Program-made: the position numbers and the translations under genes
Part shown: one piece after another, positions 1 through 9,911 of the stretch
Position numbering within the stretch: position 1 is the stretch's first letter
Layout of the letters: each line of letters opens with the position of its first letter
Source of the DNA: Epiperipatus broadwayi
Lineage: Eukaryota; Onychophora; Udeonychophora; Euonychophora; Peripatidae
Length of the DNA: 64,000 nucleotides
Direction of reading: 5' to 3'
Assembly (NCBI GenBank): GCA_028023455.1
Contig: JAQFVV010000156.1
Coordinates: 1,381,236 to 1,445,235 of the forward strand
The notes under the pieces: model-generated
What the model was told of the DNA's origin: nothing
The model's database searches: none
Seen by the model: the letters and a program-made list of their open reading frames with translations, nothing else

Positions 1-11
1 TTGAAGAAATC

Positions 12-419
12 ATGAAAGAGTTGGTTGGGGATGAGTATAAAGATTGTTGTAAAGAAGTAGAAAAAGTGGGAAATAGGGTTTTAGGTGAGAATATTCAAAA
101 GAATAAAAGAAATAAAAAAATAAGAATTAGTAAAAGTGTAAAAGAGAGAAAAGAAGCATGTAGAGAATATAAGTGTGCTATTAAGAACAAAAAAAGTGAA
201 AAAGATATTAATGCTAAATGGGAAAAATACTTAGAAAAGAAGTTGGCTAAAATAGATAATTATAGAGAGAGGGTGAAATTGAATAGTAAATTGTTGGAGA
301 ATATTAATAAAAGTGGAAGAGATGGGAGTAAAAAAATTTGGAATTACATTAAAAGGAGAAATGTAGGGGGGAGAGAGATAGTATTACTAGATGATGAGGG
401 AATAGAGAATTTTAAATAA
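12..419 (+). pseudogene. LINE ORF2 linker (endonuclease-RT), decayed
   Basis: This open segment of 135 codons is very rich in Lys, Glu, Asn and Arg. It matches the position of the region between the AP endonuclease and the fingers of the reverse transcriptase in CR1/jockey-type ORF2 proteins. It ends in a TAA and the next homologous segment begins in another frame, so at least one frameshift is present. The same segment is recognisable at 54385-54780 in the second LINE copy. No catalytic motif is expected here. The assignment rests on its position next to the reverse transcriptase and on the second copy. Confidence 0.7.
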
Positions 420-426
420 CTATGTA

Positions 427-1374
427 ATGAATATAGAAAAGATGTTAGATGTGAAGGATACAGGGATAGAAAACATGAAAGCATATAGTAATGGGAATAT
501 TAGGTTTACAAAAAATGAACTGAATGAGATAGAGAAGAAATTAAAAAGTCGAAAGGCAAGAGGTTTAGATGGATGTGCAGCAGAGATGGTAATGAATTTA
601 GGATATAGGGAAAAAGTAAAGTTATTATCTTGTTTTAATAAGATGGCACAGAATAGAGTTTTTCCCAGTAGTTGGAGTAATAAAAGAGTAAGATTATTAT
701 TTAAAGGAAAGGGTAATGATCATAGAAAGTTAAATAATTATAGACCGATAGCGGTAACATCGATTTTATATAAAGTTTTCTCATATATGGTGGTTAGAAG
801 AGTTGTAAAATGGATGGAAGGGAATAATGTAGTGGAGTAAATGCAAAAAGGTTTTAGATTAGATAGGTGTATAGGAGATAGTTTATTTGTAGTTTTACAA
901 CTTATGGATATGAATAGAAATTCAGGTAAATAGTTATATATGAGTTTTATAGATATAGAAAAGACATGTGATAGAGTAAACAGAAATAGATTATGGATAA
1001 GTTTAGTAAATTTGGAAATGGATGAAGCTTTAATGGATATTATTAAGAAATTATATGAAAATAATTATTATATATATCAATTAGGGAATATTGAATCAGT
1101 TAGAGTTAAAAATGGGGTGAAACTAAGGCAAGGATGCCCTATGTTACCTATTTTGTTTGTGTTATATTTAAGTGAAATGGAAAGAGCAATAGAAATATTA
1201 GGAAGAGGGATAGATATACTGTTAATAGGTGGTAAGGGAGTATATATTTTGTTGGGTCTTTTTTTTGCAGATGATAATTTTTTGTGTGCAGAAAGAAGAG
1301 AAGATATGCAAGTTATGCTGATGACATGTGCATTATTGTTTGATGAAAGTGGTGTATCCAAAGTTATGTTTTAA
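427..1374 (+). pseudogene. LINE reverse transcriptase domain, with in-frame stops
   Basis: This is the reverse transcriptase core of a CR1/jockey-like ORF2, which would copy LINE RNA by target-primed reverse transcription. Visible motifs, in order: LLFKGKGNDHRKLNNYRPIA (fingers, the usual K..D...NYRPI signature), motif A as FIDIEKTCDRVN near 945-990, RQGCP near 1126-1140, and motif C as FADDN near 1264-1278. The three catalytic aspartates (FIDI and FADD) are therefore still present. The frame is interrupted by TAA at 838-840 and TAG near 932, and the sequence after SGV near 1350 skips residues present in the second copy. It is a pseudogene, and the thumb and C-terminal zinc knuckle are missing. 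Confidence 0.85.
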
Positions 1375-1375
1375 T

Positions 1376-1782
1376 AATTTCCCAAGCTGGGAAAGGCTCA
1401 ATAGTTAGCCTGGTCTACAGAAGACCCATTTCCAATCCAATCACCAGATTCACTGTCGATGTAGTTTGATTTTGGTCATTCATGATGATAAATGGTGGGT
1501 TTTTTTAAGTATTACTAATACTTACTTTTACTTTATAATGCTGGTTGATTTATTTAAGTATACATAAATGATCTCTTCTGATTCAGGTGGCTGACCTCAG
1601 AGAGATATATTGATCTCATGCTCTCTTTTAATAGATAAAATTACTTATATTTTGAATTATTAAACATTACTTTAATAATCTTTTGCAACTTTTAAATTTA
1701 ATTTAACTTGGATTGATGATGACTTTCCATCATGCCAGGTTCACTCTTCTCTCCCTAACCCATTACAACATATACATATATT
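1376..1782. other. AT-rich spacer, nothing recognised
   Basis: No open frame, repeat copy or RNA gene is recognised here. The first 200 bases are less AT-rich than the surroundings, but I cannot relate them to anything else in the window. Confidence 0.6.
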
Positions 1783-2406
1783 ATTATATAATGAGCTTGA
1801 AAATAGCTTTTAACAAGCTTTTCAGAATATCCCCAACCTCAGACCAGTTTCTGCTATTGGCTTCCTCAGTGAGATGCTAGGGTATTCAAGCATTAGATTT
1901 AAAATACCAATTCAAGCCTAGAACTTTATCTAATGGATAAATATTAAATAGAAAATCTGAAAATTTCAGACATTCATATGTCTTCCAATCCATCTATCTA
2001 ATTTAAATAGCCATGAGATTGAACTAAGTTCATATACACCCAAGCTTGTTAAATTAGGTCATGTAATATATGACTTTATTTCTTTGTAATTATATTTTTT
2101 GCTATTAAGACTTTGATGATTTTATATCACTAAAGCTATTAATATATGGTATATCTGAACTTAGTTCAGTTTCATATGTCTATTTAAGTTAACTAGCTGG
2201 ATTGGAAGACATATAAATGTCTGAAAATTTCAGATTTTTGACTTAATAGTTATCCATTAGTTAAAGCACTGGTATTGGCCTGGTATTTTAAATCTAATGC
2301 TTAAAAATCCTAGAACTTCACTGAGGAAGTCAGAAACAGAAACTGGTCTGAGGTTGGAGATATTCTGAAAATTTTGTTAGGAGCTATTTGCAAGCTCATT
2401 ATATAA
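1783..2406. mobile_element. Foldback/MITE-like palindrome (GTTATATAATGAG family)
   Basis: The left end (TATATAATGAGCTTG) is the reverse complement of the right end (CAAGCTCATTATATAAC), and most of the roughly 620 bp folds back on itself. Matching pairs include the CAGAATATCCCCAACCTCAG block against CTGAGGTTGGAGATATTCTG, the CCAATCCATC block near 1985 against the GGATTGGAAG block near 2200, and GAACTAAGTTC near 2022 against GAACTTAGTTC near 2157. There is no coding capacity. A shorter relative with the same ends lies at 46697-46961. Both are followed by a related stretch containing AAGCTTRTTAARTTAA. Non-autonomous DNA transposon is the likeliest class; the mobilising transposase is not evident. 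Confidence 0.75.
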
Positions 2407-2766
2407 CATTTGTAATGCAAGCTTGTTAAATTAAATCATGTGATATATGACTTGATTTTTTTGTAAATATATTATGTACACATACTAAATGTGATATATA
2501 CATAAGCGGTATAAATTTTAAATTATAGTAAAAATATCTGGTGATATATGTATCTTGTCAATTTAAAGAAAAATATAGTTTTACATATTCATTTACTGTG
2601 CCAATAGTAAAAATTTAAAAATAATAAAGATAATTGTTTTTAGTAAATGCATTTATTGATTATGCATTAAAAGGAGGAGAGTGTCCAGAAATTAATTAAA
2701 TCAACCCCTTGTTATAAAAAGTATGGATTGACTTTATTGAGAAATGTGAATAATTCCATGTGTGTG
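2407..2766. other. AT-rich spacer with flank shared by the foldback family
   Basis: The first 60 bases carry the AAGCTTGTTAAATTAA... ATATATGACTTGATTT block, which also follows the related element at 46961 and occurs inside the palindrome near 2043. The rest is plain AT-rich sequence. Confidence 0.5.
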
Positions 2767-2960
2767 TACTTAATTTTAAAAAATCTGATATATTAATCTT
2801 TAATTAAGTTTTAAAGTTTATATCTATTGTAGAGACAATCTCTAGTTTACTGAATGATTAGTAATAATATTTACTGTATTTATCTAAAGTGAATAGTGTC
2901 AAAGATGTGGGTTGAGTTAGTTTAACACTTGTAGTTCAAAATGAAACTAGTAATATTTAC
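2767..2960. repeat. Dispersed repeat copy, family also at 7.1, 7.5 and 8.6 kb
   Basis: This block (order: ATATTAATCTTTAATTAAG, TTTATATCT, ACAATCTCTAGTTTACT, then AAAGTGAATAGTGTCAAAG) recurs with similar order and spacing at about 7497-7660 and 8555-8715, and partly at 7150-7270. It has no coding capacity and no clear ends. It could be a fragment of a longer DNA-transposon family. Confidence 0.5.
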
Positions 2961-3639
2961 TGCCCAAAATCTGAAAAAAAATTCTAAGTTGGATTAGAAT
3001 CGGAATTTTTTATTATTTTTATTCAGCCCAGATTTTCTGTTAAAATGTTATTTTTTTGATCATAAACTAGTGGTATCTTTTAGCACTTTTATTGTTCATT
3101 ATAAAAATTTAAAGAGAAATATCTCATAACAGTGAATAATCTGTAGATCAAATCAACATATTGATAGAATTGATCAACAGCTTAAATAAGCTCTTTTTTT
3201 TTCAACAAAATACTTTTACATTTTGCAATAAATGTTTGATTAAAAATAAAAATAAAAAAATTCTGCAAACTTTAACAAAAATACTTATATCTCAAAAGCA
3301 GAAAAAAGTCAATTAATTAAAAAAATGGGAAAACAATTTTTCCAAATGTACATTCTGGGTCTTAAAGATATTTATGATTTAAAAGATATAGACAAATTAA
3401 TCATAATACATATAGATCAAGCACTTGATCATGTAATCTCAATGCCTTTTTCCATAAGTGTTTGGAGTTTTCCAAACCTTGAAATTCAGTGCTCTATTTA
3501 TGGATTCTGATTAACCATGACTCTCTTATTATACTTTTTTGATCTTTTTATAAGTGTCTTCCTTTCAGTATCAATCTTCTAGTTTAGGTTATTTTTTATT
3601 AATAAAGTCTTAAATTTATTTTTAAATAAAATTTACAAC
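2961..3639. other. AT-rich spacer, no gene seen
   Basis: Only a 61-codon chance frame without recognisable features is present (3325-3510). I see no repeat copy here. Confidence 0.6.
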
Positions 3640-4030
3640 AACCATCACCTTAAATTTCAATAATCAAGAATCTAAGGACCCAGGTTCGAATCCCATGCTA
3701 GTACTGTCACTGGTCAGGCCAGCAACACCTGAAGAAGAGGGGAGAAAAATACCTCTCGAAACGTTGTGCATATACTAACCTGTTTGCTGTGATATTACTA
3801 ACAGTTAGTGCATATACTAACCTGTTTGCTGTGATATTATTAACATTTGTTTGCTGTGATATTACTAACAGTTGGTGCATATACTAACCTGTTTGCTGTG
3901 ATATTACTAACAGTTGAATGCATTTGGAATATTTAACTAAAAAATTAAACTTTTCTAAAGACATTCAACACACATATTAGATGATGGAAATAGTCCAATA
4001 TAAAAATACAGCTAGAACACCATCATCACA
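3640..4030 (+). mobile_element. tRNA-derived SINE with Penelope/hammerhead-like tail, copy 1
   Basis: A perfect polymerase III B box (GGTTCGAATCC, 3683-3693) marks the end of a tRNA-like head. It is followed by a central part (GTACTGTCACTGGTCAGGCC) and then, at 3729-3762, a motif with the order CTGAAGA, a hairpin formed by AGAGG and CCTCT, and CGAAAC. After this comes a tandemly repeated tail and a 3' part ending near GATGGAAATAGTCCAATA. A second copy at 22420-22700 retains the A-box side that is eroded here. The motif resembles the CUGANGA...GAAA core of hammerhead ribozymes known from Penelope-like elements. That relation is inference: stem III and a cleavage site are not clear. Confidence 0.7.
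3768..3916 (+). repeat. Tandem repeat in SINE tail, unit about 42 bp, 3-4 copies
   Basis: The unit contains CATATACTAACCTG followed by TTTGCTGTGATATTACTAAC. It appears three times nearly complete and once shortened, before the SINE 3' part resumes at GAATGCATTTGG. The other SINE copies have one unit, so the amplification happened in this copy. Confidence 0.8.
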
Positions 4031-4270
4031 AACCTTCAGAAAAACACAAATATAAATATAGTTTATTAATATCAAAAAAACATGAATTATTATCATAAAG
4101 AGACATAGTTATTAATATTTTAGGACACTTAAATGTCATAAAACCTTAACTTTCTCAATACATCTATTAATCTCAACTCAATTAAATCATATATGAAAGA
4201 TTCATTAGAAAACAGTTTTAAATAAATATGATTCACTTTTTAGTTTATTAATATATAAAAATTAATGACA

Positions 4271-4277
<7 letters not shown>

Positions 4278-4308
<31 letters not shown>

Positions 4309-4341
4309 CATTATATTTTTATATATATATATATATATATC
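4278..4341. repeat. Interrupted (AT)n microsatellites
   Basis: Two AT runs are separated by a short TTTGTCATTATATTT segment. Together they read as an imperfect palindrome. Confidence 0.9.
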
Positions 4342-7129
4342 AGTTAAATTTAACTCCAGTACTGTTAGTATAAACAAATGAGTTGCCCTCCAACTGCTAT
4401 AATTCAAAAACTTTTTACAGTAAAAAAACAATCATTTCTTCTATGATCCAAGGTTTTATATAAAAAGTTATTTTGAATCACAGCAACAAGAGGAATGAAT
4501 ATCAAATCAACTGAGAAATGATTTGAATCATCTAATATTTTTATTTACAGATCAGAACTATTCCTACTCATTTTAAAACTCTGTGAAAAAATGATCAAAT
4601 ATGTATAACAATTTAAGTAACTGTTAAAACACTCATATAATGAGTAGAATCTGCCTTCAGTGAATATACTGGGAGAGTCATCAGTTACTAATGTTAAGTA
4701 ATAAAATGTCTTTGTCACTGGAATTAATCAATATTTGAAGATAATAATGTTTTAGTAGTTTTGTACAAAATATAATCATACAAAATAATGTAATCATATT
4801 TTATTCTGATTTTTTTGAACAATTCTTTAATCATTAATGTCTATATATAAATATTAGATCAGGTAGGAATCAAATAATGAAATTGTAATTATAAATATAT
4901 TACATACAACACTTCCAAGCTTTATCAAACCTAAATAATATTAATGGACCAAAGTATGTATAAGTGTGATTATTGTATATATTAGAAGGTCTGCCTGTGC
5001 ACCTTTAGTTTTCTCATTTTAGTGATGATTCATCCAAACATTAATTCTCATGAGTGATCTATGTATACTTAAAAATGACAAATTCAGTCAAAGTTTGTAT
5101 TGAAATAAGTGTAAAAATCCAATCCTTTGGTTTCAAACTGATGCAAATACAAAGTAAGAGATCAATCAATAGAATGCAGGAGCTATGTATGTAATAATTT
5201 ATTATACTAAACTGTAGAGTTTAAAGTTAGTAAGAACTTTGCATAAGACAGTAATAATTTGAAGACTTTGTAGTGGAATTATCTTTCTTTCTGAAAGCAT
5301 AAATGTTTAACGATCACCATAAAAAATCAAGAACAATATTTAATATAATTTAAATACATAAAATTGCTGCAGCGAGTGATGAGAGAATAAAGGCATGAAT
5401 TTGGGGTAAATAAATTTTCGCATGGAGTCACTAAAGATATTTTTAGTTTGTTTGAAACCATCAATTATTAGGCAATGTTGACAAATTAGTATGAATAAAG
5501 ATTGTATGTCATTAGTTAAGCCATAATAACCAAATAAATAATATGAGGCAAATAGGTCATGGGATTATTGTAAAAGGTTAACAAAACTAGAAACACTTAT
5601 CAGATGTTTTTTTTTGAAAAGCAGAGCTGTCATTTATATAAAGTTATATTATCACAATAAAGAACTTTACAAACAACCACACTTCAATTTATATTCTTCT
5701 GAGATGGTCTTCAGTACTGATAAAAAAGAGGTAAAAGAGTTTTTATTTTTAAAAATCAACTGATATTGTCAATATTAGAAGAAGAATCGAATTCATGGTA
5801 GTGCAACCCTGCTTATTTTTATTATTAATAATAAAAAGTAAAGTCAACATATTTCTTGAAATATATTGATGAGATTTTAAGGTTTTGAAAAATGTATTAG
5901 AGGTTGGAAAATAAATTTCCTAAGGCAGTTAAAATATCTAGAAAAGTTTCATATAATAATTTCACCATTATTAAGCTTTCTTCAAAAAAGAAGTGATATT
6001 TTTAGACTTGGGTTGATCACTCATAATTTCAGCAGCTATCTTTATTTTTTTAATCTGTAAAAAATGATAATCTGATTCAAAACTATCCTAAGGATTTGAG
6101 TGCATTTCTTGTATAAATCTGATAAAATGCTAGCAACTATACAATTTTAATGCCCTTAGTTTTTATATTAATCAAAGCCATCTTTGATTCTTTGACTTAT
6201 TTGCAGCATCTAATTTGGGAGCAATAACTGAGTCTATTTCATAGCAATCAATGATAATTTTAATGCTAATATTATTAATAAATTAAAGGCAATACTATTA
6301 TTTATATTCATAGAAAATCTTAAAAATATTAAATACAACTAAAGTTGTATTTAATATCTTCAAGGTTTTTCTTTAATAAACAGTATTAGTTTTGCCTTTA
6401 CTATGTTTTAGTCACAAAGTTATCAATATTATATACAAGTTATTAATAATATTGAAAACAATTAAATTGGGTATACTAAATTTAGCTACTTAGTTCGAAA
6501 TAAACAGTACTCATTTCAAATTATAAAATGCTTAGCTAAGATGTTAATGAGAATCAGAGCAGTCTGTAAGGTAGCCTATTATATATTTGAATATTTTTGT
6601 GACATTGAAATTTTATAATGAGTTTATAAGTAAGGATAATAATCATTTATAACTTTTGAGAAAAAAGTAGGGTGAAATGTGCTTGATCTTCAAAAATACA
6701 ATGATGTCATGTAGAAATACATATGAGAATATTTTATATGCTAAAGAATATAAATATGTCATGTTAAATGAGATGAATAGATTTGATTTTAATATATGTG
6801 TGGTGCATATCTTGTATATAAAATTAAATGTTTGTCCGTAATGTTGTCACATGATATTCAAGTTAAACATTTCTTTGTTAGAGGATGCATTTTTTTTTTT
6901 AAAAATGAATTATTTAATTTTTTTTAAAGAGGCATTTATGCAATGGAAATAATTTATTCCTTCCCTAAGCTAGGTACATTTGCCAGCAAGTAATTATGCA
7001 AAGCAAAAAAAATTTATTAAAGCAAACAATTAAAAAAAACTATTACAAAAGCGATGGCCTTTCCATAGGCTGCATATATTGGCTATCTACTAAGTAATTC
7101 AAATTGCAGCAGTATGTTTGTTGACAATT
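4342..7129. other. Long AT-rich stretch without recognisable genes
   Basis: All six frames are closed at short intervals. One short hairpin stands out: ATATTAAATACAAC at 6326-6339 pairs with GTTGTATTTAATAT at 6344-6357. I cannot identify a terminator, tRNA or repeat family here. Confidence 0.6.
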
Positions 7130-7149
7130 TAATAATCTCGATTATTTTA

Positions 7150-7270
7150 TATTCATATTATTCAGTATTAATAATATCATAGTAATAATAATTAGTGTAC
7201 TTATCTAAAATGGGTGATGTCAAAGTTATGACCACAACATGTTTGATACTTGTTGATTAAACTGCAATAA
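7150..7270. repeat. Partial copy of the 2767-2960 repeat family
   Basis: It shares the blocks AATAATATCATAGTAATAATA and CTTATCTAAAATGGGTGATGTC with the copies at 2767 and 8555, but lacks their 5' part. Confidence 0.4.
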
Positions 7271-7496
7271 TTTGTATTAATAAATACTGAAAAATAATAA
7301 AGACATGAAGACATTTACAAGAGAATGTGACTTAGTGTTGATTTAGCATAAAATACATCTTGTATGATTTGTCTTTTTCATGCCTTTATTCATAAGTTTA
7401 AAGAATAATTGCTAGAGTGGAAGTTTTAAATATATCTAAAAAGATATTGCATGTGAAAAAACAAGAAACAAGTTAGATTGATTATTTCATTTGTTT

Positions 7497-7660
7497 ATGC
7501 TTAATCAAAAACAGATATATTAATATTTAATTGAGCTTACAGTTTATATCTGAGTTATGGATAATCTCTAGTCTAACAAATAGTTAATAATAATTATTAA
7601 TATAATTATGTGAAATGGTTGGTTGCAAAGTTATAATTGCAATGAGAATCACACATATTA
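7497..7660. repeat. Copy of the 2767-2960 repeat family
   Basis: The blocks ATATTAATATTTAATTGAG, TTTATATCTGAG, ATAATCTCTAGTCTAAC and AATAGTTAATAATAATTATT occur in the same order as at 2767 and 8555. It lies just upstream of a foldback element at 7855. Confidence 0.5.
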
Positions 7661-7854
7661 ATAATACTGAATAAATTATGAAAAGAAATGTAATAGATTG
7701 TGACTTAGTTCAAATAAAAAATATTTTTTCCAGAAAGAAATGCATTGTGGGAGTTTTTTCACATCTTTGTTGATATGTTTCAAAAATGTGTAATGGAATG
7801 GAAATTTTAACAATATCTTTAAAAAACTCATTGCACATAAAAAAAAAGAGTAAT

Positions 7855-8165
7855 CACTAAACATTACATGATTACTGTTCCCTATGCCTACACAGGCTGT
7901 TATAACAGAGGCAAAATTCTCCATAGAGTACTGCCACTTAGTGCAAATCATAGTAATCAATATATGCAAGAAGGTTTGTGCATAAAATCCCTATCTAATG
8001 CCTACTTATTCAACATTCCCAGATTAGTTTCTAATTTGTAAACTACATCAATGAGAAGCCATTGATTAATTTGCATTGGGTAGTACTACTATATGGAGAG
8101 TTTTGCCTTTATTATAACAGCTTATGTAAACATATGAACAGTGATTATGTGATGTTTAGTAGTTT
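7855..8165. mobile_element. Foldback/MITE-like element (CAGAGGCAAAA family), copy 1
   Basis: The left arm contains CAGAGGCAAAATTCTCCATA, then ACTGCCACTTAGTGCAAAT. The right arm contains the complementary TTTGCATTGGGTAGTACT, then TATGGAGAGTTTTGCC, and outer complementary blocks near 7890 (GGCTGTTATAACA) and 8118 (TATAACAGCTTATG). The loop holds ACATTCCCAGATTAGTTTC. There is no coding capacity. Related copies lie at 22741-22915, 8370-8545 (right half) and 27015-27080 (short piece). Confidence 0.65.
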
Positions 8166-8369
8166 AATGCCAATTCTGCTAAATAGGATGATGGTCACTA
8201 TTGTTATTAAAAAACCAAAGACATCAAAATGTATAGATGAGTTTGGATTGAAAACATTATTCTGTTTTCATTTTGGCTTCATAGCTTTATAGTTAAGTAA
8301 AAAGGTAAAAGTGGCTGCTGGGAAATTGTATTAGCTCCTAAGATTTAAGTGCAGTGCTCTCAGATCCAA

Positions 8370-8545
8370 GTCTCCTCACTGATGAATTCCACAAGCTAGA
8401 AACTAGTCTGGAGATGTTGGATGGTTAGGCAACTAGAAATGAATTTTATGCACAAACCTTCTTGCATCCATTGATTGATTACTCTGACTTGCACTGGATG
8501 GCACTACTGTATGTAGAGTTTTGCCTCTGTTAAAAAAGAGAGATG
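8370..8545. repeat. Half copy of the CAGAGGCAAAA foldback family
   Basis: It carries the loop blocks (TAGTCTGGAGATGTTGGATG, CACAAACCTTCTTGC) in the orientation opposite to the copy at 7855. These are followed by the arm TTGCACTGGATGGCACTACT and TAGAGTTTTGCCTCTGTT. Confidence 0.6.
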
Positions 8546-8554
8546 TTTTTGCTT

Positions 8555-8715
8555 AATTAAAAAATAGTTATATTAATCTTTTATTAAAGTTTAAACTTTA
8601 TATCTGGACTAGACATAATCTCTATGTTAATAAATAGTTAATAATAATCATTATTCTATTTAACTGAAGTGAATCCTGTAAAACTTACGAGTGCAAGAAG
8701 TTTGACATTCGCAGA
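8555..8715. repeat. Copy of the 2767-2960 repeat family
   Basis: It shares ATATTAATCTTTTATTAAAG, TTTATATCTGGACTAGA, ATAATCTCTATGTTAATAAA and CTGAAGTGAATCCTGTAAAA with the earlier copies. At both 7.5 and 8.6 kb the family sits next to a copy of the CAGAGGCAAAA foldback element. Confidence 0.5.
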
Positions 8716-8846
8716 TCAAATTTTAATAATCTTATGAAAACAAATAGCTATACTTAATCTTATTAACAGACAAAATGCAGAATAAAATACTTATGAATTA
8801 TTGATAGATTTAAATAAAATTTCAAGAAGAGTGAATATGTTTATTT

Positions 8847-8858
8847 GGGGGGGGGGGG
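8847..8858. repeat. Poly-G run (12 G)
   Basis: A homopolymer of 12 G in otherwise very AT-rich sequence. A second run of 11 G lies at 9142-9152, and a run of 10 C at 27741-27750. Each is followed or preceded by ordinary AT-rich sequence. Confidence 0.9.
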
Positions 8859-9141
8859 TGAGAACAGCAGATGAAGCCATTCAAAATGAAATGGAATGGT
8901 GATCATCATTTCAATAGAAAAGTGTCACTTGCCTGTTAAAAATGTTTGAAATATTACAATTTATGAAGCGAACAGAATTTTTAAAATAATTTTTTAATTG
9001 GATTAATTGAAAGAGATTTGCACAAATTGGTTAAGAAATTTATTAAAACATACAAAAAGACTTAGGTAATTAATAAATACTATCACAATGTATCTTTATA
9101 AAAGCTAAGACGATCATTTCAACAAAATTTTAAACATAAAT

Positions 9142-9152
9142 GGGGGGGGGGG
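9142..9152. repeat. Poly-G run (11 G)
   Basis: A homopolymer of 11 G, about 290 bp after the first run. No quadruplex-forming series of runs accompanies it. Confidence 0.9.
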
Positions 9153-9844
9153 TGATGGAAATAAAAAATTCTATATATAAATAAGATTAATATTTTATGC
9201 TAAAGATATTTATAATAACAATAGAGGAAATGAATTATTATTAAGAGTGATCCAGGATTTGACTCCAGTTGAAAACTGAATTTCAGAATACAATAGGCCC
9301 AGAATTTTTTCTTCATGTAACTAATCTAAAATCACACTAGTTAAATATTTAGATATTCTTACTAAAGAATAAAGGTCCCAGATTAATTTGGATACTATTT
9401 GAGGAGTGTCAAATGCAAATAAAATTATGATTGTAATAAGATACCAACACTCCTAGAGGGCACTACAAATACTGTTTTTTATTCCTGTGCCTGATAAAAT
9501 TTTGAATTTTTTTTAAAGATTCTAAGTAGACTCAAAATTTTTCTTTCAGATAGCCAACTCAATTAATTATTCAATATTGGTCAGCAAAATGGAATCTGGC
9601 TGTTTTTATCTAAAGAATAAATAAAAAAATGAAAAACTAATTAAATTCTTTCCAATAAGCAATTGTCACTAGATGAGTAATGTTATAATTTTTCTTGCTT
9701 CTCTAAGAGCACCTGTTAAAGATATTTTTGTCTTGGAATGGGCTAGTTATAGGTTGTTTTAAGTATATGTCAAGAACCTTATGCTCACAATTATGTTGTT
9801 CTACATGCTTTTATAAGTTCATTATCTTATGCTTCTTGTTTATT

Positions 9845-9911
9845 TAAGTAAAGGGATTTTAACTCAGGATTTTTCAGTTTTAAAAATCCCGAGTTCAAAT
9901 CCCTCTACTTA
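9845..9911. repeat. Hairpin with a tRNA-like B box in its right arm
   Basis: Two 30-base arms (9845-9874 and 9882-9911) are reverse complements at 27 of 30 positions, with a 7-base loop. The right arm contains GAGTTCAAATCCCTCTAC, which looks like the T-arm and 3' acceptor side of a tRNA. The three differences lie in the left arm, consistent with decay of one arm. No complete tRNA cloverleaf can be drawn. Confidence 0.6.

Larger units (their letters stand above)
1..1375 (+). mobile_element. CR1-like LINE fragment, cut by window start
   Basis: This is a decayed non-LTR retrotransposon on the plus strand. It starts in the linker between endonuclease and reverse transcriptase, because the window begins there, and ends near 1375 inside the reverse transcriptase. 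It aligns by eye along its whole length with about 54385-55720 of the second copy at 52015-56897, including shared stretches such as TTTTAGGTGAGAATAT. The plus strand is purine-rich, which is typical of this family here. The end near 1375 is abrupt: the second copy continues for another kilobase, so this copy is internally truncated at its 3' side. Frameshifts and stops break it into at least three open pieces (12-419, 427-840, 940-1374). Confidence 0.85.

Noticed and set aside
1077-1361. Minus-strand 94-codon frame opposite the LINE reverse transcriptase
   Set aside because: It is the antisense shadow of the purine-rich LINE coding strand; the plus strand has the conserved reverse transcriptase motifs.
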